A stretch of 64,000 nt of DNA from Ardenticatenaceae bacterium (lineage in GTDB: Bacteria > Chloroflexota > Anaerolineae > Promineifilales > Promineifilaceae). Below are positions 50,798-59,579 of the stretch, in pieces; within the stretch, counting starts at the first letter, position 1, and every line of letters begins with the position of its first letter. Both the position numbers and the translations under genes were made by a program. The notes under the pieces are model-generated. The model made no database searches and had not been told where the DNA came from. It was given only the letters and a program-made list of their open reading frames with translations. The stretch is from contig JACKBV010000003.1 of assembly GCA_020634315.1 (NCBI GenBank), forward strand, positions 124,001 through 188,000, given 5' to 3'.

Positions 50798-51511
50798 TCA
50801 AAATAACAGCGAAATCCCCAAGCATAAGATCATGATGGTGACGAGGACGCGAAAACGTGGCTTGTTCACTTTGCCATCCAGACGCGCACCGAGAAAGATA
50901 CCGCCGAGCAGTGCCGGAATGGCGTAAAGATAGGTCGTGAGGGTGATGCTGGTTACATGACGTGCCAGGATGTGTCCGCCGACAACCAGCAGCCCTTGCA
51001 AGAAAAACAAGCTTTGCAAAACGGCACGAAATTGATCCTTGGGCCATTGGCTGGCGGAGCCGTAGATGATGACGGGTGGCCCCGGCACATTGTATGCGCC
51101 GCCGAGGCAGCCCGCGAGGAAACCGGCAAGATAGCGCCAATGGGGAGAGGGAACGGCCGTTACCGGCGGCAAAAACAAGGCGTACAACGCATATCCCACC
51201 AGCAGCAGCCCCAGCGCAAAACGAATTGTCGTTTCTGGCAGATGGGTAACCAAAGCCATGCCCACCGGCACACCTATGGCCGCCGCCAAACCGAGCCGCT
51301 TGAGTTCATCCATGTTCACGGCATGGCGGTAACGAAACAGGTTGATGGTGTACAGGGTCAATCCGGTGAGGGCGATTAAAGGTGCGGCCGTTTCCATTCC
51401 GGCGATGGAAACGGCCAACGGCATGACGATTAAAGCAAAACCAAAGCCAGACAGGGTTTGTAAAAAGGCTGCGCCAAAGATGACGACAACGAGAATGATC
51501 GTGTTAAGCAT
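50798..51511 (-). CDS. TauE/SafE (TSUP) family membrane exporter
   Basis: 237 aa with about eight membrane helices. The TSUP repeat motifs are GFGFALIVMPLAV at the start and GGAYNVPGPPVIIYG in the second half. Members export or import sulfite, sulfoacetate or other small organic anions. Convergent with the SDR. The start ATG 51511 has no Shine-Dalgarno sequence, because a 68-bp copy of the GalT-like 3' end begins 9 nt upstream; expression may be altered. Confidence 0.82.
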   Translation of the reverse strand: MLNTIILVVVIFGAAFLQTLSGFGFALIVMPLAVSIAGMETAAPLIALTGLTLYTINLFRYRHAVNMDELKRLGLAAAIGVPVGMALVTHLPETTIRFALGLLLVGYALYALFLPPVTAVPSPHWRYLAGFLAGCLGGAYNVPGPPVIIYGSASQWPKDQFRAVLQSLFFLQGLLVVGGHILARHVTSITLTTYLYAIPALLGGIFLGARLDGKVNKPRFRVLVTIMILCLGISLLF

Positions 51512-51519
51512 ACGTTGGA

Positions 51520-51587
51520 TTGTCTAGCACGCGGCGCAAATCGGCAACGGCCGTTTCCGGCCACTGCTGACAAATCCACCACCCCAA
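51520..51587 (-). pseudogene. 68-bp duplicated 3' end of the GalT-like gene
   Basis: These 68 bp are identical to 54489-54556, the end of the GalT-like gene (reading W-W-I-C-Q-Q-W-P-E-T-A-V-A-D-L-R-R-V-L-D-N). They contain one ACGGCCGT. The copy ends abruptly on both sides, sits upstream of the exporter start, and no other part of the gene is there. Confidence 0.85.
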
Positions 51588-51675
51588 TCTTGTTTTGGGA
51601 AGTGTAGCATTTGCGACAGTAGTTTATGTCCTTAGATGAAGCAAGGCGATAATAAAGGCAAGAATGCGGCAGAAT

Positions 51676-53634
51676 CTAAGGCCAGAAAGTCGGAGACAGT
51701 TCATCTTGTTCCATGAATGTGATTTGAATTACTTCCCCTGTTGCCATGTTCAGGGCAAAAATACCCCAATTTCCCAAATATGACGTGTCTTCAGAATAAT
51801 GCACAGAATTATCACCTTCATTGGGCACTCTGGCAGCAAATATAAGGAAACGGCCGTCAGCAGACCAATCCAGCGATGTGGGTAATTGAAGCGGTAGGAC
51901 ACTAACTGTTTGAGACTCTGTACCATCCAGATTCACAAACCGAATACCCGCTTCATTCAAATTTGGAGCAAAGGGCACAGCGATCTGCAAACTGTCTGAC
52001 GACCAAGCTGGACGCGAGACAATTCGACCACTGATCCACTCTTCCATTGGTTCTGGAGCATTAAGGTATAAGATACCAAGTGCCGAAGCTTTTACATATG
52101 CAATTTTTAGCCCATCTGGTGACCATGTCGGAAACAAATCACGGGTGGTGTTTTGTGTTAGCCGCTGCTGCTGCGACCCATCCGCATTCATCACATAAAT
52201 CTCTGATTGTTCCCAACCTCCATCTCGATCCGAAATAAAAGCAATCTGGGAACCATCAGGCGACCATGTAGGAGAATAATCATCATATTCATGAGTGGTA
52301 AGCTGGACTACATGACTGCCATCGGCGTCCATCACAAAAATATCCTGATTGCCCGTACGATTGGAAACAAAGGCAATATGCCGTCCATCAGGCGACCAAA
52401 CTGGCTCATCATCAGCAAAGAGGTTATTTGTTAAGCGTTGGCGGTTCGTACCATCCGCTTCAATCACGTAAATTTCCTGGTTACTATAAGAGCCAGACAC
52501 AAAAAGTATTCGCCCTTGCCCGACGAGGTTGGTTGCCGATGCGGTTAATGTCGGTGTTGCCGTAGGAATGGCAGATGAGATAAGAGACGCCTCGCCATCA
52601 CAGTTTAGCACCGGCGCGTAATCTCTAGGCAGACCAGAAAATGTCGGGTAATGACGGGGTGTTTCATGAGGTAATAAAGGTCGGGCGATAATGGCGTAAA
52701 CCGTGTCGCCATCACGAAATAATGCTTGTTTGTTTTGATAGTCAAACAAATCAAAAATTGGCGCAACCAATTCTCCCTCAATCAAAATGGTTTCTTGCTC
52801 ACGGTTTGCCCATAATTCAGATATGGCTGGTAAATTAGAAGGCCATGTCTGAATGACAGCATCCTGTCGTGGCTCAATTTCTTCTAGCCAAAGAACCAGG
52901 TAGTTGGGTATATAAGGGGTGAGCGGGGCTTGTGGTCGAAAATTACGGATAAGCTGGTAGCCAGCGTTCAGGTCTTCAACCAAAAACCGCACATCACCTC
53001 CATAAAAAGAATAGTAGGTGTCTTCTACTTGTATTAATAGAGATCCAACGCCCATGCTACCATCACGTTCGGTGAAAAAAGTGTCATGCGGTTCTAAAAA
53101 ACCAGTGCTTGCAATTTGTTGGCGCAAAAGGCACATTTCTTGTGGCGAGAGATATGCTTGCAAAAAGGTTCTTGTATGTTCTGCCCATTCTTGTACCACA
53201 ATTTGCCCATCTCCATAAATGATTAACATCGGTGTGTCTCTTCCCATCACATCATCTGTTTCACTTCCTCCATCGCCGCAACAACCAATCAACGCTATAA
53301 AAATGGGTTTGGTTTCATACTCCACATAATCAGGCGTTACAGTGGGAAATGGGGCCATAGGTTCTAGGGGGAGTGAAATGGGGGTTAGAGTGGGAGATGG
53401 TGTTGCCGATGGCGTGGGGGTTTGCACTGGCAAAGTTGTTTGCGTGGGCACGGCCGTTTCCACAGTCGCTGTCACATCAATCTGCGGCGTAAAACTTGGC
53501 GAAGGGGTGAGAGTGGCAACGGCCGTTGCCACCACCCTCGTCGCCACAAGCGGTTCATCCGGCACACAACCCACGCTGACACTAATGAGTAAAAGAAAGA
53601 GCAACCGCCAATAAGAAATACGGAATTGTGACAT
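51676..53634 (-). CDS. TolB/WD40-like propeller lipoprotein
   Basis: 652 aa from ATG 53634 (AAGGTGAG upstream). Lipobox LISVSVGC with Cys23, then a long Thr/Pro/Ser linker with TPSPSFTPQ and TPTPSATPSPTLTP. The middle domain (about 95-390) has no recognised family and contains CCGDGGSETDD. The last 250 residues are PD40-type propeller blades, each with DGRHIAFVSNRTGNQDIFVM or SPDGSQIAFISDRDGGWEQS. Such proteins are extracytoplasmic and bind partners or peptides. It contains only one palindrome copy in the 1.6 kb after 51841, a sparse spot for ACGGCCGT. Confidence 0.8.
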   Translation of the reverse strand: MSQFRISYWRLLFLLLISVSVGCVPDEPLVATRVVATAVATLTPSPSFTPQIDVTATVETAVPTQTTLPVQTPTPSATPSPTLTPISLPLEPMAPFPTVTPDYVEYETKPIFIALIGCCGDGGSETDDVMGRDTPMLIIYGDGQIVVQEWAEHTRTFLQAYLSPQEMCLLRQQIASTGFLEPHDTFFTERDGSMGVGSLLIQVEDTYYSFYGGDVRFLVEDLNAGYQLIRNFRPQAPLTPYIPNYLVLWLEEIEPRQDAVIQTWPSNLPAISELWANREQETILIEGELVAPIFDLFDYQNKQALFRDGDTVYAIIARPLLPHETPRHYPTFSGLPRDYAPVLNCDGEASLISSAIPTATPTLTASATNLVGQGRILFVSGSYSNQEIYVIEADGTNRQRLTNNLFADDEPVWSPDGRHIAFVSNRTGNQDIFVMDADGSHVVQLTTHEYDDYSPTWSPDGSQIAFISDRDGGWEQSEIYVMNADGSQQQRLTQNTTRDLFPTWSPDGLKIAYVKASALGILYLNAPEPMEEWISGRIVSRPAWSSDSLQIAVPFAPNLNEAGIRFVNLDGTESQTVSVLPLQLPTSLDWSADGRFLIFAARVPNEGDNSVHYSEDTSYLGNWGIFALNMATGEVIQITFMEQDELSPTFWP

Positions 53635-53745
53635 ATGGCTCACCTTACCTGGTTCAGATTGACGCAAATATAAACCATTTTTCGCACGAAAACAGGGCGG
53701 TTGCCCATTGAAGGGACAGCGATTCCTCTATTCATCGAGTACCAT

Positions 53746-53776
53746 GCGCAAATCGGCAACGGCCGTTTCCGGCCAC
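53746..53776 (-). pseudogene. Second, shorter remnant matching the GalT-like 3' end
   Basis: 31 bp identical to part of 54489-54556. The minus-strand frame reads WPETAVADLRMVLDE and then a TAG stop, so it also ends like the GalT-like protein. It stands in the promoter region of the VapBC-like pair. Confidence 0.55.
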
Positions 53777-53857
53777 AATCCTCAAAGCACACGAAAAACT
53801 TGACTGTCGATTATAATGTAGTAACGAAACGTGGGTAAATATGAGATTGGAGGAATC

Positions 53858-54073
53858 ATGTACCAAATATTACAGGCTACTTATCAGGGCGGGCACCTCA
53901 TCCTCAATAAAAAACTGGAAGATGGAATGGAGGGCAAAGTTCTGAATGTGGTCGTTTTTGAAGTAGACGAAAGAGAGAACAAGCAAAAACAATTCTTGGA
54001 ATTTGTAGACCGTCATCCCATCTTATTATCAGACACATACTCCTTTAACCGAGAAGAAATCTATGACCGCTAA
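53858..54073 (+). CDS. Antitoxin of a VapBC-like pair
   Basis: 71 aa from ATG 53858 (GGAGGAATC upstream). MYQILQATYQGGHLILNKKL looks like a short beta-rich N-terminus; the acidic and basic tail (DERENKQKQFLEFVDRHPIL) is the likely toxin-binding part. It does not clearly match a named AbrB, Phd or RHH family, so the assignment rests on the 11-bp overlap with the downstream PIN gene and on size. It presumably neutralises the toxin and represses its own promoter. Confidence 0.65.
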   Translation: MYQILQATYQGGHLILNKKLEDGMEGKVLNVVVFEVDERENKQKQFLEFVDRHPILLSDTYSFNREEIYDR

Positions 54074-54482
54074 GGTAATGCTAGATACCAATCTGTGGGT
54101 TTATCTTTATGCGCAAAATGTGCCAGAGAAACAAAAGCCGATCCAAGCGATTGTGGCAACACAGTTTGAAGCCATTATTTTAAGCGCCCAGATTTTAGGC
54201 GAGCTTTACTATGTCCTCACCCGCAAAAAGTTAACGACAACGGCCGTAGCCAGAGAGATCATCCTGGAAATGGTGACATCGTTTCCTGTGCTAGGAATCG
54301 ACACCGTTAAAGTTTTGTTGGCTTTGGATATGCATGCAAAATATGGGTACTCCTACTGGGATAGTCTGATATTGGCCACCGCCTCATTACACGATTGCGA
54401 TACCCTTTATTCAGAAGATATGCAGCACAAACAGGTAATCGAAAATAAGGTGCAAATTTTCAATCCTTTTGCAGCAGCTTAA
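54063..54482 (+). CDS. PIN-domain toxin (VapC-like)
   Basis: 139 aa. PIN active-site acids at Asp8 (MLDTN), Glu47 (LGELYY), Asp100 (YWDSLILATA) and Asp119 (YSEDM). PIN toxins are metal-dependent ribonucleases that stop translation by cleaving tRNA or rRNA. The start lies inside the antitoxin gene (11-bp overlap). The stop overlaps the 3' end of the convergent GalT-like gene by 4 bp. One ACGGCCGT is at 54241. The toxin looks intact. Confidence 0.85.
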   Translation: MTAKVMLDTNLWVYLYAQNVPEKQKPIQAIVATQFEAIILSAQILGELYYVLTRKKLTTTAVAREIILEMVTSFPVLGIDTVKVLLALDMHAKYGYSYWDSLILATASLHDCDTLYSEDMQHKQVIENKVQIFNPFAAA

Positions 54483-55612
54483 GCCTGGTTGTCTAGCACG
54501 CGGCGCAAATCGGCAACGGCCGTTTCCGGCCACTGCTGACAAATCCACCACCCCAAATGCTCCATGCCGCCCGTTTCCTGGCTGTACGGCAAAAACTCGA
54601 CATACAAACCGGCACCCGGCCCATTGTGTACCACCACATTGTAAGCAATCTCCCGCCCCATGGACGGCAGCAATGTACGAATGGCGCGGATAGCGTCGTG
54701 CCAGCCGTCAGCCATCATCGCCAATTCTGCCGCGGTTAACTCACTAAGCAGCGTTCTATCTTGTTTCGGGAAAAGCAGCATCTGATACGGCCGTTTCATG
54801 AAATACGGCACGCACAACACCATCTCCCCATAATCACGCAGCAGCAGCGCTTCCGGGTTCTCGTCCCGCAAATACGCCGCCACAGACTTGCCATGCGCCT
54901 GGTAAAAAGCCCAATCAGCCGCAAACGCAGGCGGCAGCGTCGGACTGTACATCATTTGCTGATGCCCATGCATGAGCGACCCCCCCACCAGGTAGCCATA
55001 ATTCTTGAAAATACCCAAATAACCATGCACCGGACGCCCGCCTGACCGCCACCCACCCGGCCACGCCTCGGCCGTTGGCAGCGGTGGCGCATCAGCCAGC
55101 AGCAACGTTTGCTCCAATGCGGCCAGCCGTGCCAGCACCGTCGCCCGGTCTGCCTGCGGCATGTTGTGCCAATCAGCATCATGATGAGACGAAGTCCACT
55201 GCAAGAAATGCAGCCCGACAAACCCATCATCCCGCTCCGTCACCGGGTAGACGACGGGATACATATTTTTGTTGATGAAGGTGAAACCCTGGCTTAATGG
55301 CGCAGCATCGACAATTTTGGTGGTGTTACCGGCGCAAATGGGGCACGGTTTGGCAACGGCCGTTTCCGGGGCATCCGGCTTGTTATCATGGGGCCGCCGA
55401 TTACGCACTTCATTGTACAAAATGATCGCCCCATCACGCGGGTCTTGTTGGCAGCGGCCATCTGGTAAATGCTGCTGCACGGCCGTTTCCTGCATAAACA
55501 GCGCCACCAGCTCAGCAGCGGTCACTTCCGCCAGCGAAGCAGTTTGAATACGCTTTTTGACGTCATCATCAGACAGATAACGCGGGGATTGGGAAGAGGT
55601 TTGTTCATTCAT
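54479..55612 (-). CDS. GalT/HIT-family nucleotidylyltransferase-like protein
   Basis: 377 aa from ATG 55612 (55621 also possible). HIT-fold protein of the galactose-1-phosphate uridylyltransferase type. CPICAG supplies two Cys of a zinc site, NKNMYPVVYP resembles the N-terminal half, and GSLMHGHQQMMYSP contains the histidine triad H-G-H-Q (in GalT usually H-P-H-x-Q). The usual GalT order is kept, but the Gly for Pro change and lack of a galK/galE neighbour make the substrate doubtful. It may act on a nucleotide-loop or another UDP sugar. It is last in the cobalamin operon. Its 3' end is duplicated at 51520 and partly at 53746. Confidence 0.72.
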   Translation of the reverse strand: MNEQTSSQSPRYLSDDDVKKRIQTASLAEVTAAELVALFMQETAVQQHLPDGRCQQDPRDGAIILYNEVRNRRPHDNKPDAPETAVAKPCPICAGNTTKIVDAAPLSQGFTFINKNMYPVVYPVTERDDGFVGLHFLQWTSSHHDADWHNMPQADRATVLARLAALEQTLLLADAPPLPTAEAWPGGWRSGGRPVHGYLGIFKNYGYLVGGSLMHGHQQMMYSPTLPPAFAADWAFYQAHGKSVAAYLRDENPEALLLRDYGEMVLCVPYFMKRPYQMLLFPKQDRTLLSELTAAELAMMADGWHDAIRAIRTLLPSMGREIAYNVVVHNGPGAGLYVEFLPYSQETGGMEHLGWWICQQWPETAVADLRRVLDNQA

Positions 55613-55670
55613 GCCCCGCATTATAACACAGTTCGTGTATTTATGACACTATATTGACAAGGGAATTTTG

Positions 55671-56234
55671 CTACAAGTTCGGCTCTGGCTGAAGACGCAT
55701 GGGAATACCGGCAAGCATAAAGTAAACGGCCGTTGCCGAGCGTGCCAACTGTTGATTCGCCCACCCCAGCGTATCCCGATAAACACGCCCCAACGGATAT
55801 GGCGGCACCAACCCCAGCCCAACCTCATTGGAGACAACGATCCAATGCGCATCGCTGGCCGCGATGGCCGCAGCCAACGCGGTGATTTCGCGTTCGACAG
55901 CGGCATGGCAGGCCGCCTCGTCAATGGCTTCCACATCCGGGTTCGCCGCGAGCAGCACATTGGTCACGAGCAGCGTCAGGCAGTCGAGCAGCACAACATC
56001 CCCTGACAAGGGATGTGTGCGCACAAATGCGCCAATCCCCAGCGGCAGTTCCAAAGTTTGCCAATGGGACGGCCGTTTCTGCTGATGCACAGCAATCCGC
56101 GCCGCCATCTCCTCATCCTTTGCTTCCGCCGTGGCAATATACACCACCTGCTCGCTCCATTTCGCCGCCAGCCGCTCCGCAAAAGTCGATTTACCACTGC
56201 GCGCCCCGCCCAAAATCAAAGTTAACTGCCCCAT
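55671..56234 (-). CDS. cobU: Adenosylcobinamide kinase/adenosylcobinamide-phosphate guanylyltransferase
   Basis: 187 aa. P-loop GGARSGKSTFAERLA and downstream RIAVHQQKRP with the His that carries GMP in CobU, then VVLLDCLTLLVTN and ASDAHWIVVSNEVGLGLVP. It phosphorylates adenosylcobinamide and transfers GMP to give adenosylcobinamide-GDP. It lies 18 nt after cobC. Cytosolic, part of the nucleotide-loop assembly branch. Confidence 0.93.
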   Translation of the reverse strand: MGQLTLILGGARSGKSTFAERLAAKWSEQVVYIATAEAKDEEMAARIAVHQQKRPSHWQTLELPLGIGAFVRTHPLSGDVVLLDCLTLLVTNVLLAANPDVEAIDEAACHAAVEREITALAAAIAASDAHWIVVSNEVGLGLVPPYPLGRVYRDTLGWANQQLARSATAVYFMLAGIPMRLQPEPNL

Positions 56235-56252
56235 CTGCTTCTCTCCAACGAA

Positions 56253-56852
56253 TTAACGGACATTCAACCGGTTCAAAATGGCTCCGGCATCATAAAAAAC
56301 AACCTCCGCCAAGGAGGCAGGCTTAACCTGAAACTGCCAATAAGCCGTTGGCGGCAAATTAAGCGCCGCACAGAGAATCAATTGCAGCACGCCGCCATGC
56401 GCCACAACCAATACCGTTTCCCCATCCGCATATTGTGCGCGAATATCCGCTACCACAGCCTGAACACGTGCGGCAAACTGCGCCAACGTCTCTCCGCGCG
56501 GCGGCGCATGGTTGAGCATATCGGCTTCCCAAGCAGCCAACGCTGCCGCATCTTGCGCCTGAATGTCGTCGTAGGTCAACCCTTCCCACGCGCCAAAATT
56601 GAGTTCACGCAGGCGTTGGTCGGTTATCGTGGCAATGTCGCGCCCGGCCAAGACCAACGCCCGCGTTTCCTCTGCACGCTGCAAGTCACTCACATACACC
56701 GCGGCAATTGGCTCCGCCACCAGAAGTGGATGCAACGCCTGTGCCTGCATGCGCCCATGGTCATTGAGGGGCATATCCATCTGCCCCTGAAATTGGTGGT
56801 GCGCATTCAGGTCTGTTTCCCCATGACGCACCAATAATAAACGCGTCACCAT
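56253..56852 (-). CDS. cobC: Alpha-ribazole phosphatase-like histidine phosphatase
   Basis: 199 aa from ATG 56852; the start overlaps the end of cobS by 7 nt. Phosphohistidine motif LLLVRHGETDLN, then SDLQRAEETR, GAWEGLTYDDI and VVAHGGVLQL. Within a cobalamin locus this is best read as CobC, removing phosphate from alpha-ribazole-5'-phosphate or adenosylcobalamin phosphate; other phosphoglycerate-mutase-like roles are possible. Confidence 0.8.
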   Translation of the reverse strand: MVTRLLLVRHGETDLNAHHQFQGQMDMPLNDHGRMQAQALHPLLVAEPIAAVYVSDLQRAEETRALVLAGRDIATITDQRLRELNFGAWEGLTYDDIQAQDAAALAAWEADMLNHAPPRGETLAQFAARVQAVVADIRAQYADGETVLVVAHGGVLQLILCAALNLPPTAYWQFQVKPASLAEVVFYDAGAILNRLNVR

Positions 56853-57640
56853 GCGGCAAACACCAACAAAATGACCAATTCCGTCAATTCGCAAATGGTG
56901 CCATAAATGTCACCGGTCAGGCCGGGGATGCGCTGCATGACAAAATGTGCAGTGGCAACGGCCGTTACCACCGCCGCCAACAGCGCCCACACCCCGACAC
57001 TGCCACCAACGAGCAAAGCAACCAAGACGGCCGTTCCCGTTGCCAGCAGCAGTTCACGCCCGGAGGCCATATCTTTCATCGTTCGCCCCAAACCTTCGGC
57101 GCGGGCATACGGGTAACGAATCAAGGCCAGGCTCATCGCCCAACGCGCCAACACGGGAGCAATGAGCAACGCTTTGATGAGCGGGGCGGCCGTCGCGGAA
57201 ACGGCCGTTGCGGCGACAGTTGTCAACGCCACATACTTGGTCAGCAGCAGCAGCACACCACCGGCCAGCGCAAACGCGCCCACCCGTTCATCACGCATAA
57301 TGTGCAGCCGTTTTTCCGGCGTCCAGCCGCCAAAAAGCCCATCGCAGGCATCCAGAAAGCCATCCAGATGCAGCACACCGGTGAGGATCACCCACAAGGC
57401 CAACAACAAGGCGATGCGCAGCGCTGTCGGGAACAGCAAGGCTAACGCGCTGTTGGCGGCGACCAATACGCCGCCCAGCAGCAAGCCCACCAAGGGATAG
57501 TAGCCAACAGCCTGGCCGAGTTCCTGGTCGGTAAACGGCCGTTTCAACAACGGCGGCATAACCGTCAAAAACTGTACCGCCACCAAAAACGGGCTAAACA
57601 GCGATGTTTTGATTTCAGGTTTGTAAATTGGATCATCCAT
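56846..57640 (-). CDS. cobS: Adenosylcobinamide-GDP ribazoletransferase (cobalamin synthase)
   Basis: 264-aa inner-membrane enzyme with six to seven helices. The family motif DGFLDACDGLFGGWTPEKRL, followed by HIMRDERVGAFA, carries the metal-binding Asp residues. It joins alpha-ribazole to adenosylcobinamide-GDP. It lies between cobT (51-bp gap with hairpin) and cobC (7-nt overlap). Confidence 0.93.
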   Translation of the reverse strand: MDDPIYKPEIKTSLFSPFLVAVQFLTVMPPLLKRPFTDQELGQAVGYYPLVGLLLGGVLVAANSALALLFPTALRIALLLALWVILTGVLHLDGFLDACDGLFGGWTPEKRLHIMRDERVGAFALAGGVLLLLTKYVALTTVAATAVSATAAPLIKALLIAPVLARWAMSLALIRYPYARAEGLGRTMKDMASGRELLLATGTAVLVALLVGGSVGVWALLAAVVTAVATAHFVMQRIPGLTGDIYGTICELTELVILLVFAAW

Positions 57641-57650
57641 AATGAATAAT

Positions 57651-57673
57651 GGTTGGCAGACCGGCTGCCAACC
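57651..57673. repeat. Hairpin between cobT and cobS
   Basis: GGTTGGCAG and CTGCCAACC (9 bp, perfect, 5-nt loop). The same GGTTGGCTGCC-like stem occurs between btuF and btuC (60662-60710). Probably an mRNA-processing or partial stop hairpin inside the operon. Confidence 0.5.
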
Positions 57674-57690
57674 GCGATCACATCCTTATC

Positions 57691-58746
57691 TCAGTCCATT
57701 TTCTCCGACACGCCCGCGTCGGCAAATGTCGCCATCTCCACCAACGTGCGGCAGGCCGCTTCCACCAGCGACATCGCCAGCACCGCGCCAGTGCCTTCGC
57801 CAAGGCGCAAATTCAGGTCAAGCAACGGCTTCAAGCCGAGCCAGTTCAACATCAGGCGATGCCCCAACTCCTCAGAACAATGCCCGGCGATGAGATATTG
57901 GCGCACGGTCGGGCAAATCTGCGCCGCGATCATGGCGGCGGCGGTGGAAATAAAGCCATCCACAACAATTGGGCAGCCATTGGCAGCCGCCGCCAGGATT
58001 GCCCCGGCCAATCCGGCAATCTCGTACCCGCCAACCTTCATCAACACATCCAACCCATCGGCGGCATCCGGTTGGTTGACGGTTATCGCTTTTTGTACGG
58101 CCGTTACCTTCCGCTGCAAGCCCGCATCATCGACACCCGTCCCCCGCCCCACAATCACAACGGGGGATTCACCCGTCAGCACCGCCGCAATCGCCGCCGA
58201 TGGCGTCGTATTGCCAATGCCCATGTCGCCCGTCGCCAGCAGGTCTAACCCCTGCGCCGCTTCAGCCTCCACAACCGAGGCCCCGGCCAAAATAGCCTGT
58301 ATCGCCTGCTCCCGGCTCATTGCCGGACCTTGGGCGATATTGTTCGTGCCGGGTGCCACTTTTTTGTCGATCAAACTGGGATGTGGCTCCAACGGCACGG
58401 CGACACCCATATCGACAATCACCACGCGTGCCCCAGCCTGACGCGCCAACACGTTAACGGCCGCACCACCCGCTAGAAAATTGAACACCATTTGCGGCGT
58501 CACTTCGGCAGGATAGGCGCTCACGCCTTCCGCGACAACGCCATGATCGCCAGCCATCACCGTCACCATCTTGTGCGTGATCTGCGGCAAAGGCTGTCCG
58601 GTAATCCCTGCAATTTGAATCGACAATTCTTCGAGGCGTCCCAGACTGCCCGCCGGTTTGGTCAAGATGGCCTGCCGCTGACGCGCGGCATCCATTGCCC
58701 CTTGATTTAACGGTTTAATACGAGAAAGTAAGTTTTCGAGAGACAT
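57691..58746 (-). CDS. cobT: Nicotinate-nucleotide-dimethylbenzimidazole phosphoribosyltransferase
   Basis: 351 aa, the usual length. LTKPAGSLGRLEELSIQIAG, VMAGDHGVVAEGVSAYP, GDMGIGNTTPSAAI and the catalytic Glu in SEELGHRLMLNWLGLKPLL. It makes alpha-ribazole-5'-phosphate from dimethylbenzimidazole. It starts 9 nt after the ATPase gene stop, so it is cotranscribed with the transporter. Confidence 0.93.
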   Translation of the reverse strand: MSLENLLSRIKPLNQGAMDAARQRQAILTKPAGSLGRLEELSIQIAGITGQPLPQITHKMVTVMAGDHGVVAEGVSAYPAEVTPQMVFNFLAGGAAVNVLARQAGARVVIVDMGVAVPLEPHPSLIDKKVAPGTNNIAQGPAMSREQAIQAILAGASVVEAEAAQGLDLLATGDMGIGNTTPSAAIAAVLTGESPVVIVGRGTGVDDAGLQRKVTAVQKAITVNQPDAADGLDVLMKVGGYEIAGLAGAILAAAANGCPIVVDGFISTAAAMIAAQICPTVRQYLIAGHCSEELGHRLMLNWLGLKPLLDLNLRLGEGTGAVLAMSLVEAACRTLVEMATFADAGVSEKMD

Positions 58747-58755
58747 TATTTTTCC

Positions 58756-59568
58756 TTAATGGTATGTTGAAAAGTTAGGATTTGGTTGCTGGCCGCTTAC
58801 GCCATCCGGCAAAATTAATGGCGTGCCATATGCCGGATGGGGAATGACTTGTACCGGTACATGGTAAACGGCGCTCAGGTTTGCACCGGTCAGCACTTCG
58901 GCAGGGGTTCCGGCTGTATGAATACGGCCGTTTACCAACAGTGCCACCCGATCCGCATATAAACTGGCGAGATTCAAGTCATGCAGCACCATCAGCACCG
59001 CCAGATTTTTCTCTAGCGCCAATTCGCGCACCAAATTCAGCAAGCCAGATTGATGTTGTAAATCGAGGTAAGTGGTTGGTTCGTCCAGCAGCAGCACTGG
59101 CGCATTCTGCACCAAGGCACGCGCCAGCAAAACGCGCTGCTGTTCACCGCCAGACAGCTCGCCGACACAACGTTCCGCCAACGCTTCGGCCTGGGTACGC
59201 GCCAAGGCCCACTGCACCCACTCATGGTCTGTTGCGCCGCATTTGCCCATCCAACCGAGAAATGGCGTGCGCCCCAGCAACACGGTTTGGTAGACGGTAA
59301 AGGCAGACGGCAACGAACGCACTTGGGGCACAACGGCCAGGTAACGGGCACGTTGATTTGTGGATAGTTCGTGCAGGGATTGGCCGTCGATCAGGATACG
59401 GCCGTTACGCACCGGAATCACGCCGCTTACCGCCCGAATCAGCGTTGACTTTCCCGCGCCATTTGGCCCAATAACCGCCAGCACTTCTCCAGCAGCCACA
59501 TGCAAATCAACGCCATGCAGCACCGAATGAGACCCATAAGCAACGGATAAAGATTGAATGTTGAGCAT
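58756..59568 (-). CDS. btuD: Cobalamin ABC transporter ATPase (BtuD/FecE-type)
   Basis: 270 aa from ATG 59568 (AGAGG upstream); the upstream extension to 59619 lies in the permease gene. Walker A GPNGAGKSTLIRAVSG, signature LSGGEQQRVLLARAL, Walker B VLLLDEPTTYLDLQHQ and the switch His in VLHDLNLAS. It energises the BtuC-type permease. Cobalamin as substrate is inferred from the riboswitch and from cobTSCU downstream; iron-siderophore transporters share the family. Confidence 0.87.
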   Translation of the reverse strand: MLNIQSLSVAYGSHSVLHGVDLHVAAGEVLAVIGPNGAGKSTLIRAVSGVIPVRNGRILIDGQSLHELSTNQRARYLAVVPQVRSLPSAFTVYQTVLLGRTPFLGWMGKCGATDHEWVQWALARTQAEALAERCVGELSGGEQQRVLLARALVQNAPVLLLDEPTTYLDLQHQSGLLNLVRELALEKNLAVLMVLHDLNLASLYADRVALLVNGRIHTAGTPAEVLTGANLSAVYHVPVQVIPHPAYGTPLILPDGVSGQQPNPNFSTYH

Positions 59569-59579
59569 AGCAGAAACCT

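Noticed and set aside
55620..55670. Promoter of the GalT-like gene with TTGTCA and TATAAT words
   Set aside because: The TATAAT word overlaps the start codon, so the spacing does not give a usable promoter.
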